Shown: positions 36,216-44,911 of the stretch, piece by piece
How positions within the stretch are numbered: the stretch's first letter is position 1
Layout of the letters: every line of letters starts with the position of its first letter
DNA from: Saprospiraceae bacterium
Lineage (GTDB): Bacteria; Bacteroidota; Bacteroidia; Chitinophagales; Saprospiraceae
NCBI GenBank assembly: GCA_020627785.1
Contig: JAHDGF010000014.1
Span: 1 to 64,000, forward strand
DNA length: 64,000 bases
Direction: 5' to 3'
Program-made: the position numbers and the translations under genes
The notes under the pieces: model-generated
The model's input: only the letters and a program-made list of their open reading frames with translations
Databases searched by the model: none
Told to the model about the DNA's origin: nothing

Positions 36216-39200
36216 TTAATTTATTGTACATCCATTGGAGTCGGTAACTGTTATGCAGTATGTGTTTCCGCCTTCAAGTCCATTTATTGTATAGGATCCC
36301 GGCACATTTAAGTTTCCGGAATCGGCATTGTTTCCATTTGTTTCAGACCACGTAATTGTATAAGGATAGCTTCCGCCACTTACATGAATTATAACTTCTC
36401 CTTCATTTTCTTGACATTCATCATCTTGAATCTGATTGATGCTTACCTCAGGTAAGGGGATGTCAATAACGATATCATCCGGCCACACATCTATACACCC
36501 AGACTCAACCGAGGTTATGGTAATGTCAGAGTAAATACCCTCGCATAAATCATCAATTAAAATATCACCTGCAAAAGCATATGGGCCTAAAGTGGTAATG
36601 ATTCCATCGTAAGTATAACTTATGTTGAATTCACCAGTTAATCCGTAATTAGCATCTACAGTAAAAGCACCATTGCAGACACCACTACAATCTGAGATAT
36701 CATCTGTATGTGTAACATGCTCCCATTCTGCTCCAGTTTCATTAATGCTAATATTCTCCGACCAATTAAGAACACATCCACTTTCAATCATGTGTACTTG
36801 TATATTAGAAAATGAGCCAGTACATAAATCGCTAATTGATATGGGACCAGGTCCTGAAAATGGACCTACTTGAACATTGTTTCCATTGGTAGTATACGAT
36901 ACATTGAAGTCTCCAGTCGTGTTTGCATTTAACTCTATTGTGAAACTTCCAGTACATCCTCCATCACAGTCTTGATCAGAAGATTTGAGTACATTGTTAA
37001 TCGTTTCAATGTGGATAGTTATGAGAATGGTGTTACTAGCAATCTCTGAACAATTTCCTCTTTTGACCATTCTTCGGTATTCTCTGCTTGCCGTTAAGGA
37101 TGGAGGATCATAATCTTGTTGCGTGGCATTTGCGATGTCCTCCCATGTGCCATTAGGGATTCTTGATTGCCATTGATAAGTGATGTCACCCTCACATCCT
37201 CCACTTGGTAATGTAGCGGTTAAGATTGTAGGATCTAATTGATTACATCCTTCTTGGTTTGAAGAAATGTTTCCTGCGTCAACAATATTACCAGTAACTT
37301 TTTTTGAAATTGTATTGGTATAGATAAATTCAAAGCAATTGTTAGATCTTACTCCTCTACGGTATTCAGTTGTTTTATTGATGATGCCTGGGTCGTAATT
37401 TACGTTTGTGGCAGAAGCAATGTCTTGCCAATCAGACCAGATTCCTAATTGACATAGCTGGGTCCTTGCTTGCCATACAAATTCAGTTGTTCCACCGATA
37501 TTGCCGGAAGGGGCTATGATCTCTATTATTTCTAACGGGTCGTATTCTCCGCAGAAAATTTCTTCGGCTTCAATTTCACCTGCATTTGTAAAATTAGAAA
37601 TCACATCTATCGTAATATTTGCTGTGGCAGTACACCCAGCATCATCTTCGATGGTTACTGCATAATTTGTATTTGTAGTTGGGGTAACGCTATGTTGATT
37701 ATTATTGCCTAACCCTTCATTCCATTGATAGTTGATTGGGTTTAATCCATCAACTACATTTGCCTCGAGCGTGACCGTCTCTCCAACACATATAGGATTA
37801 GGGTTACCAGTAAGTGTCAGGGTAGGATGGCAATCAATGGTTATAACTTGTGTTCCTTCACAGGTAACTCTAACTGCTGGGTTACTCGGTGAGGTTACAA
37901 TATCCATGTACTCTCCTGATAGATTCAAGTTGAAGTCAGCGCAATTAAAATTGCTTCTTGAGTTGCAATTGTCTAAAACATAGAGTCCATTGCTAGGTTC
38001 CGAAATTACTTCGATAGTTAACCAAGCGGCGGCCCCATAAGTATTCTCAAATAAATTTGCTCCAGTACCAACGCCAAAGAAAAAGTTGAATAAACCAATT
38101 TCTATTTCTGCTCCTGAAAAGCCTCCAGTTCCAATTAATTGTCCGGATATCTGTGTGTAAAAGTACCAATCAGAAACATCTAATGTATAGGCGTCACAAA
38201 AACTTTCGTTTGTTTTATATTGCCAAGGATCAGCATAATTAATTCGGCCATGAAAGGTGCAATCCAAGGTAAATCCCAGACTCGAGTCATATTTATTGGT
38301 AAGTGTACCGGTCAATCTAGCAGTTCCATTGTCGTACTCTTCAAATACTCCGTTTGTAATGTCATAAAGTCTTGCGATGTTTAAGCCTGTGCCTAAATCA
38401 TTATTCAACCAAAAAGCTTTGGAATCTGTATTGCAGGGTCCAGTCCCTTGGTTTGTAACGGTACGCGTGGTGATTCTTGAAAGGGTATTTGTGGTTGTCC
38501 ATGTTCTTTCAATAATTCTAGGGCAATTATTGGTTACCTGATCGCTATAGGACATTTGGTAATAATTACAAACGGAAGCCTCACCAGTATTAGATGGGTC
38601 TGTCGAATCATTACAGGAGATGGTTATGTCTGCTGGTATCATGCAATCTACTGGTTCAACTGTTACAGTCACTTCATCAGAATAGATGCACCATTCATCA
38701 TCCCAGCCGTAGACCGTGAAAGTTGTAGTCGAGAATGGAGAGACGGTAATACTTGAAGCGTTAGATCCTGAATTCCAAAGATAACTATTGGCACCTGATG
38801 CCGATAGTGTCACAGATTCTCCTAAACAAATTGTTTGATCAGGTCCTGCGGATACATTGGTAACTGGGCAATCGCAGGCTGCTTCAACGATGATTGTACC
38901 TGCGCCAGTCCATGATTGACCGCAGGCTCCAGTACCAGCTGGGTTGTTAGCACCATCGGTTACTATCGATAAGTTAATGGCCGTTGCATTTGCAGGGACA
39001 TCGATTAAGTTTAATTCGATTAAAGCAAAGCAGCAAGATCCTAAACTTAGGTCTGGTCCATAAATGGTTTCGCTAACTGAAGCTGAACCCACATTTGAAT
39101 TTGCGTTTACAGTTAGGTATCTGCCATCATCTGTAAGTCCAGTTAAAGGTACTTTTAATTTTATATTACGACTTTCATTCGCTGTTGGTATCGAAAGACT

Positions 39201-40958
39201 TATGTTCTTTTGATCGCAAAAACCATCCATGTTTATGGTTTGGTTTAAGTAGTTGACATTTCCGTCTTCATCTTTTATAATTGTAGCCATCAGAGATTGA
39301 ATGCCAGAACTTCCATTGCAAGAACCACAGTCTTGAGCTGCTACAAAATTATTGACGGGCCCATTGACGGTTTCCCTGTATAAGTGTGTGTCTCCTAAAG
39401 TGCTTATTCTGTAAAGAATTAAAGTTCCAATGGATGATTGTACATAAATGTAATTTCCTGGATCACACCCTTTGTAGTTCACTTCGATTGTGGTTTCTGT
39501 GACGGAGGCTGTAGAAGGTAGCGTTAGAGTAATTTGATTTCCCGAGCAACTTGCGGCATAAGTTTCTACTGAGACTTGCGCTGCACAATCAAGATTGCAA
39601 AAAAGACTGGTTGAGCAGTCTGGGTCTTGACAGTCTGGGAGTCCATCGTTGTCGTCATCAATGCCATTGGAGCATATTTCTTCAAGGCATAGATCGATAT
39701 TAATTGTATTTGATTCAGTCCAAATATTGCATCCAGAAGGTTTAGCTTTTCGCCGGTATTGCATGTCGTGAACGATCACAGGTGGATCATATTCGGAATT
39801 GTTAGAACTAGAAATTGTTTCCCAAGAACTCCATCCTCCGGAGCCATTATCATGTCTCTTTTCCCAAACGTATTCTATAGCTCCTGAGCTGCAGCCTTCT
39901 TCTGCAAAACTCACATTGTCGATCCATAAATCTTCGATGTTGTTCCCTAGTTTAAACATCAGGCCAACGTTGTTATTTGTAACACCTAGGTTAATGCCAT
40001 TGATGGTGAAGATTTGAGCAGCGGTTGTAACATTTACCGTTGTACTCCAATAAGTAGTCCACGGAGCTTCTCTTAATTGTAAGCTTACATATAAAGGACG
40101 ATTTACCACAGCTTTTGCTTCGAAGCTTACTTGATAACTTGAGCTTGCATTTACAGAATATGGTGCATTTGACAACTCTATATGCCAGGTAGTACCAGTA
40201 ATACTTTGAACATCAATAAAGCAAGAGTTGGGGCCCGAGAGTTCACCATTTGTATCTAGTGACATGGACGCCACTGCTGTACTATGATCGTATAAAGCCC
40301 AGTTGGTTAATCCGTTATTGAATTCACCATTGGTTAATGCATTACAGCTAGAAGTGGCATCTTGTAAGCTTGTAATATTATTAGGATCATTGGAAGGGCA
40401 GCTTATTCCATTTTCTTGAATGATGCCTGGATTAGCTGCACAGGAACTGCTGCAAGATTTAGTTAGTTCTAGGCAATCAACTCTGAAGGTTGCACCATTT
40501 CCATTTCCTATCCAAATTGAAATATATTCAGTGCCACTGGGAGCGGTCATTTGCATAGTATAGCTATTCCAATTGGCTAGATTCACGTCTTTAAATTGGT
40601 TGGAAAGTTGATTCCATGATGCATCAAAAAAGGTCATGCTGAGTCCTGCCCATCCAGTGCCTACAGAATATCTCATGCCTTGGAACTGGATTGTATAATC
40701 ACAACCTGGAACGACTTCTGTGCCTGAAACATTTTGATTAATTGCACCACTTGGAGTTCCAAACCAAACATTATTGGGACCACAGTTAGGGGCATCGGTT
40801 GATATATACGCTTGATTGGTTGGAGACCAATGCGTGCTTAAATTTCCTAATTCAAAACTTGGGTCATCCAATAAATTTTGAGCTTGTATTTGATTTGCGG
40901 AAGCGCAAATCAGAACTACGGCAAAAAGGTTATAATATTTTTTTAGCCCTCTAGTCAA
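36216..40958 (-). CDS. Giant exported repeat protein (1580 aa) without a recognisable sorting tail
   Basis: It starts with TTG inside the last codons of the preceding gene (TTGACTAG overlap) and has a signal peptide (NLFAVVLICASANQIQAQ). It carries two CBM-like jelly-roll domains (about 28-165 and 205-355), a Ca2+-binding EICSNGIDDDNDGLPDCQDPDC-type loop near 430, and Ig/PKD-like units (ICLGESVTLSASGANSYLW; ICVGETVTLEANVVDG). Repeated W-S-W units follow (WQDIASATNVNYDP; WEDIANATQQDYDP), then SprB-like modules. The protein ends in a module (last 79 residues) closely matching the end of the 814-residue SprB-like protein of the same operon. No type A or B tail is seen. Likely a surface protein exported or attached with its coupled neighbours. 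Confidence 0.8.
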   Translation of the reverse strand: MTRGLKKYYNLFAVVLICASANQIQAQNLLDDPSFELGNLSTHWSPTNQAYISTDAPNCGPNNVWFGTPSGAINQNVSGTEVVPGCDYTIQFQGMRYSVGTGWAGLSMTFFDASWNQLSNQFKDVNLANWNSYTMQMTAPSGTEYISIWIGNGNGATFRVDCLELTKSCSSSCAANPGIIQENGISCPSNDPNNITSLQDATSSCNALTNGEFNNGLTNWALYDHSTAVASMSLDTNGELSGPNSCFIDVQSITGTTWHIELSNAPYSVNASSSYQVSFEAKAVVNRPLYVSLQLREAPWTTYWSTTVNVTTAAQIFTINGINLGVTNNNVGLMFKLGNNIEDLWIDNVSFAEEGCSSGAIEYVWEKRHDNGSGGWSSWETISSSNNSEYDPPVIVHDMQYRRKAKPSGCNIWTESNTINIDLCLEEICSNGIDDDNDGLPDCQDPDCSTSLFCNLDCAAQVSVETYAASCSGNQITLTLPSTASVTETTIEVNYKGCDPGNYIYVQSSIGTLILYRISTLGDTHLYRETVNGPVNNFVAAQDCGSCNGSSGIQSLMATIIKDEDGNVNYLNQTINMDGFCDQKNISLSIPTANESRNIKLKVPLTGLTDDGRYLTVNANSNVGSASVSETIYGPDLSLGSCCFALIELNLIDVPANATAINLSIVTDGANNPAGTGACGQSWTGAGTIIVEAACDCPVTNVSAGPDQTICLGESVTLSASGANSYLWNSGSNASSITVSPFSTTTFTVYGWDDEWCIYSDEVTVTVEPVDCMIPADITISCNDSTDPSNTGEASVCNYYQMSYSDQVTNNCPRIIERTWTTTNTLSRITTRTVTNQGTGPCNTDSKAFWLNNDLGTGLNIARLYDITNGVFEEYDNGTARLTGTLTNKYDSSLGFTLDCTFHGRINYADPWQYKTNESFCDAYTLDVSDWYFYTQISGQLIGTGGFSGAEIEIGLFNFFFGVGTGANLFENTYGAAAWLTIEVISEPSNGLYVLDNCNSRSNFNCADFNLNLSGEYMDIVTSPSNPAVRVTCEGTQVITIDCHPTLTLTGNPNPICVGETVTLEANVVDGLNPINYQWNEGLGNNNQHSVTPTTNTNYAVTIEDDAGCTATANITIDVISNFTNAGEIEAEEIFCGEYDPLEIIEIIAPSGNIGGTTEFVWQARTQLCQLGIWSDWQDIASATNVNYDPGIINKTTEYRRGVRSNNCFEFIYTNTISKKVTGNIVDAGNISSNQEGCNQLDPTILTATLPSGGCEGDITYQWQSRIPNGTWEDIANATQQDYDPPSLTASREYRRMVKRGNCSEIASNTILITIHIETINNVLKSSDQDCDGGCTGSFTIELNANTTGDFNVSYTTNGNNVQVGPFSGPGPISISDLCTGSFSNIQVHMIESGCVLNWSENISINETGAEWEHVTHTDDISDCSGVCNGAFTVDANYGLTGEFNISYTYDGIITTLGPYAFAGDILIDDLCEGIYSDITITSVESGCIDVWPDDIVIDIPLPEVSINQIQDDECQENEGEVIIHVSGGSYPYTITWSETNGNNADSGNLNVPGSYTINGLEGGNTYCITVTDSNGCTIN

Positions 40959-42102
40959 TTTTCACAAATTTTATGGCTTGACTAAATTTCCGATCTGTAT
41001 ACTCTATATACAGGATGTAGACACCTGCTACAAGATCATTGACTATGATTTCTTTTTGATTTAGAATTTCATTTCTAAATTTTTCAAGGTGGACTTTTTG
41101 TCCTAATTTATTATAAATGGCAATGCTTCCTAATCCTTTGTGGTCTATTAAATCCGTTCGAAGGGTTAGGGTAGAGTTTACTGGGTTTGTTTGTAAGTAG
41201 AATGAAAGATCTTCATTCAGAAGTGTTTCTGTGGTACTTGTTGAAGTTGGTTCTGAATCAATTTGCAAGTAGATTCTAGACCATGCATTTTCTTCAAATA
41301 GTATGTTCGGAATTTCAACATAATAAACTTCACTTTCTAAAGGGAAGGGTATAATGTCAACGGTAAGTTGATAATTTACTTTTTCATAATTGTCCGGTGT
41401 GAGATTTCCACCATCAAACTTAACTAGTGAAAATTCGTCCATGTCTACCGCTTCAAAGTTTTGATAACCAGCTTCTTGAGCAAGGGTATTTAATTCATCT
41501 AAGGTTGTAAAGAGGTAAACTTTTGCTTTGTTTCTTGATGATCTAAAACTCCAAGATCGTTGGAGTAGCAGATGATCTAAGTGTCTTACTGTTTCTGTGT
41601 CAAAATGTAAGCAAGTTTCAATTGTTCCTAGATCTTTTTGGTCTGGTAAATCGAATACTTGAACCATGTATTCAGCGCCTATAAATAAGTAGGTGTTTTG
41701 ATTATCGGCGAGTGTGCAATCATTACATCCTTCCTCTGTTGCTAGTACAATCTGTGGAAGATCTGGTGTAGCAAGTGTAATTTCTATTTCAACAACTTGT
41801 GAACACAGTGCAGCATCGGTGACCGTAAGCGTATAATTTCCTGGTTCTAAATTATTAATATTTGGTAGGGTATCCCCAGTTGACCATTGACATGAATAGT
41901 TGGGATTCCCGCCAGTGATTTCTACACTAATAGAGGCATTATTTTGAATGCAGAAGATGTTAGAATTTAAATATTCTACATGAAGTGGGAAACCCATTTC
42001 AGCACCTTCAACAAAAATACTCAAGGGTCCGAGGCATTCCTGCCCCGAACCGTTTGAGTATATTATCAAACTAAATAGTATGATTAGTATTCTACTTCTC
42101 AA
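40951..42102 (-). CDS. SprB-repeat-containing exported protein with type A-like T9SS tail
   Basis: A 383-residue protein: signal peptide (residues 1-20), an N-terminal segment resembling that of the upstream 814-residue protein (ECLGPLSIFVEGAEMGFPL against TCDGLLTVQIEGSSSGDEL), one SprB-like module (YSCQWSTGDTLPNINNLEPG; YTLTVTD), and a unique middle domain (about 110-290). It closes with a type A-like sorting tail (LQTNPVNSTLTLRTDL to AIKFVKID). The middle domain is not recognised. Its stop codon overlaps the TTG start of the 1580-residue gene, so the two are translated in a fixed ratio. A small accessory or anchoring partner of the two tail-less proteins is plausible but unproven. Confidence 0.75.
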   Translation of the reverse strand: MRSRILIILFSLIIYSNGSGQECLGPLSIFVEGAEMGFPLHVEYLNSNIFCIQNNASISVEITGGNPNYSCQWSTGDTLPNINNLEPGNYTLTVTDAALCSQVVEIEITLATPDLPQIVLATEEGCNDCTLADNQNTYLFIGAEYMVQVFDLPDQKDLGTIETCLHFDTETVRHLDHLLLQRSWSFRSSRNKAKVYLFTTLDELNTLAQEAGYQNFEAVDMDEFSLVKFDGGNLTPDNYEKVNYQLTVDIIPFPLESEVYYVEIPNILFEENAWSRIYLQIDSEPTSTSTTETLLNEDLSFYLQTNPVNSTLTLRTDLIDHKGLGSIAIYNKLGQKVHLEKFRNEILNQKEIIVNDLVAGVYILYIEYTDRKFSQAIKFVKID

Positions 42103-42130
42103 TTCTCTGAATTGTCTAAGTTTTCTACTA

Positions 42131-44575
42131 TTATCCTCCTATGATACAACCATTCTCATCTTCAATAGAGAAGGTATATGTTTGATTTCCTTCAGCTCCA
42201 GTGAAAGTTACAGATCCTCCACCTACAGGTACTTCCTGAGATGTTTGATCTAAGCTTCCTCCAGTTGATGAGGTCCATGTGATCGTATATGGTCCGTAAC
42301 CACCGGCAACTTCCACTTGGATTTCTCCTGATCCAACTTGACATGCATCATCCACAGTACATGTACCTGCATCCAATGGATCTGGTTGTGTAATTGTGAT
42401 GTCACAAGTTGTACTACAGCCATTGCTGTCAACTGTTGTTACAGTATATGTTCCAGCCGGGATATCTGTGAAAGTGGTTCCACTCTGAGATCCAATCGTT
42501 ACAGCGTCACCGTTGTGATCTGTTCCACTCAATGAGTAAGTAAAGATTTCTGTTCCTCCTTGTGCATCAACTGTAATGGTCGTGAGATCTCCGAAACAAC
42601 TTACATTTGTTCCGCTTACTCCAAGCACTGGAGAATCAAGTGAACATTCTACAGATGCTGGTTCTGTAAGGTCAAATACTGCTGTGTCAGTACATCCGTT
42701 GATGTCTGAAACTGTAACGGTGTATGTTCCGCCACTAAGTCCTGTTTGCGTTGCAGCACCTGCAGTGATACCTGAACCTCCATTGGTTTCAGTCCAGTTG
42801 TACGTGTAAGTACCTGTTCCTCCTTGTGGCGTCATAGTAATTGTTCCACTTGCATCACCACTTACAGCAGCACAACCAGGTTCTGTAAATGTTCCATCAG
42901 CAGCAACTGCTTCTGGTTCTGTAAGGTTGAATACTGCTATGTCAGAACATCCGTTGATGTCTGAAACAGTTACAGTATATGTTCCTCCACTAAGTCCTGT
43001 TTGAGTAGCTGATCCAGCAGTTATACCAGACCCTCCGTTTGATTCATCCCAGTCATACGTGTAAGCACCAGTTCCTCCTTGAGGAGTCATTGTAATTGTT
43101 CCACTTGCATCTCCACTTGCGGCAGCACAACCAGGTTCTGTAAATGTTCCATCAGCAGCAACTGCTTCTGGTTCTGTAAGATTAAATACTGCAATGTCAG
43201 AACATCCATTAACGTCTGAAACTGTCACAGTGTATGTTCCTCCGCTAAGTCCAGTTTGGTTAGCTGCGCCAGCAGTTAAGCCTGTGCCACTGTTACTAGC
43301 TTCCCAGTTGTACGTGTATGCACCTGTTCCACCGGTTGGTGTCATGGTGATTGTACCTGTATCAGGTCCAGTCCCTGAAGCACAACCAGGTTCAGTAAAT
43401 GTTCCATCAGCAGCAACTGCTATTGGTTCTGTAAGAATGAATTCTGCAATATCAGTACATCCATAAGTATCTGAAACTGTTACAGTATAAGTTCCTCCGC
43501 TAAGTCCTGTTTGATTGGCTTGACCTGGGGTTAAGCCTGAGCCACCGTTGGTTGCCTCCCATGAGTATGTATATGATTCTGATCCACCAGTTGGTGTCAT
43601 TGTAATTGTACCTGTATCAGCTCCTGTTCCTGATGCACAACCAGGTTCAGTGAATGTTCCAGCAGCGTCTACAACTTCTGGTTGATCAAGTGGATAAGTT
43701 GCTTCTAAAGTACAACCTAATCCATCTGTAATGGTAAGACTGTAAGTACCAGCTGAAAGTCCAGTTTGGTTGGCTTGTCCGTTTACGATACCAGAACCTC
43801 CATCAGATTCTTCCCAGTTATAGAAGTAATTTCCATCACCACCCGTAACTTGTTCAATTGTGATTGTACCATTTGCATCACCACTATCCGCATGACAGAG
43901 AGGATCGGTGGCAGTTGCTAGAGCTAAAATTGCATCCGGCTCTGTTAATTCGAAGCTTGCAGACGCAGTACATCCGTTGATGTCCGTCACAACAACTTCG
44001 TACATACCTGCGGTAAGTCCTGATTGATCTTGGGCATCCACATCAAGGCCTATGCCACCTGTTGATGTTGTCCAATCAAAGCTGTAAGCACCTGTACCAC
44101 CTCCTAAGGTAAGTACAATCGCGCCATCTGGTGGTCCACTGGCTGAGTTACATTCTAGGTTGGTAACTTCTCCAGATACTTGAACAGGATCTGGTTCGAT
44201 GAGTGTTGCTTGGTACGTTCCCATACATCCATTTTCATCTTCAACAGTAAGTAGGTAAATACCTCCACCGAGGCCTGTCAAATCTTCATCTGTTGAAAAT
44301 GGATTTCCGTCTAATGTCCAGTTAGTGTCATAGACTGGGGTACCACTTGAATTATCTGGAGTACCACCTGTAATATCAACGGAAATGGAACCTGTTAAAT
44401 CACCACTTCCAACGTTACATTGTGGTTGAATAAATGACCCAGAGACTGTGAGTTCGTCGCCACTGCTAGATCCTTCGATCTGTACAGTTAACAACCCATC
44501 ACAAGTCACTTGGGCAAATGAAATTGCTGTGGCACCCAATAGGAAGGCCACTGCTAAGAGTAAATTTCTTAACAT
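42131..44575 (-). CDS. SprB-like repeat exoprotein (814 aa) without a recognisable sorting tail
   Basis: After a signal peptide (residues 1-21, ISFAQ) the whole protein consists of nine SprB-type beta modules, each with GG-Y-Y-W, TGLSGGTYTVTVSD and NGC motifs. SprB is the mobile gliding adhesin of Flavobacterium. Modules 4-7 (about residues 304-643) are nearly identical 85-residue copies beginning GTFTEPGC. The terminal module (DDACQVGSGE, GGYGPYTITW, ending ENGCIIGG) differs from the others but matches the end of the 1580-residue protein. No type A or B sorting domain follows. First gene of the four-gene operon, with 28 bp before the next gene. Confidence 0.85.
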   Translation of the reverse strand: MLRNLLLAVAFLLGATAISFAQVTCDGLLTVQIEGSSSGDELTVSGSFIQPQCNVGSGDLTGSISVDITGGTPDNSSGTPVYDTNWTLDGNPFSTDEDLTGLGGGIYLLTVEDENGCMGTYQATLIEPDPVQVSGEVTNLECNSASGPPDGAIVLTLGGGTGAYSFDWTTSTGGIGLDVDAQDQSGLTAGMYEVVVTDINGCTASASFELTEPDAILALATATDPLCHADSGDANGTITIEQVTGGDGNYFYNWEESDGGSGIVNGQANQTGLSAGTYSLTITDGLGCTLEATYPLDQPEVVDAAGTFTEPGCASGTGADTGTITMTPTGGSESYTYSWEATNGGSGLTPGQANQTGLSGGTYTVTVSDTYGCTDIAEFILTEPIAVAADGTFTEPGCASGTGPDTGTITMTPTGGTGAYTYNWEASNSGTGLTAGAANQTGLSGGTYTVTVSDVNGCSDIAVFNLTEPEAVAADGTFTEPGCAAASGDASGTITMTPQGGTGAYTYDWDESNGGSGITAGSATQTGLSGGTYTVTVSDINGCSDIAVFNLTEPEAVAADGTFTEPGCAAVSGDASGTITMTPQGGTGTYTYNWTETNGGSGITAGAATQTGLSGGTYTVTVSDINGCTDTAVFDLTEPASVECSLDSPVLGVSGTNVSCFGDLTTITVDAQGGTEIFTYSLSGTDHNGDAVTIGSQSGTTFTDIPAGTYTVTTVDSNGCSTTCDITITQPDPLDAGTCTVDDACQVGSGEIQVEVAGGYGPYTITWTSSTGGSLDQTSQEVPVGGGSVTFTGAEGNQTYTFSIEDENGCIIGG
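42647..43666 (-). repeat. Four tandem 255-bp repeats encoding SprB modules
   Basis: Four 85-residue units in the 814-residue protein. The unit joins are almost identical in DNA: 59 bp at 42867-42925 recur exactly 255 bp away at 43122-43180. The unit centres carry many synonymous changes. The array can expand or contract by recombination. Confidence 0.9.
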
Positions 44576-44911
44576 TCTAATAGTTTTTTGAGGTTAATAC
44601 TAAAAGGGTCTTGTGTGGGGTGGGGAAAATTTCTCTCGTAGGACAGAAGTTGAGAATTCTTCTTATCCTAAGACATAGTTATTTATTTTTTCCTGAAAAA
44701 AAATATTTCCTTACATGTTAAACTGTAATTACAATATGAATGCCAGTATTATACAATTCTACTACGGTTCCTTGCAAACGTTTTTACATTTCTAAACATT
44801 CTAGCTATAAATATGACGGTTACTCCCAACACGTTTCGTGTTTGAGTTTCGCCTATTGAGCAAAGGTTTTAATTTGACTTATCGGAAATATGTGTTGAAC
44901 GAATTTTGAAT
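44576..44911. other. 336-bp non-coding interval between typA and the surface-protein operon
   Basis: No open frame. Two small hairpins are visible: TTTTTT-CCTG-AAAAAA near 44686-44701 and AACACG-TTT-CGTGTT at 44828-44842. The latter lies 70 bp after the typA stop and may help end its transcript. I find no exact TAnnTTTG directly before the 814-residue gene, so its promoter is not identified. Confidence 0.5.

Noticed and set aside
42338-43466. Open frames on the plus strand opposite the SprB-like repeats (for example 42576-42809 and 43194-43466)
   Set aside because: They are antisense shadows of a codon-biased repeat array. They recur with the repeat period and have no start signals or domain features.
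42131-43700. A CRISPR array or DNA-level satellite, suggested by regular spacing
   Set aside because: The 255-bp period keeps one reading frame throughout and encodes SprB modules. There are no short identical repeats with unique spacers.
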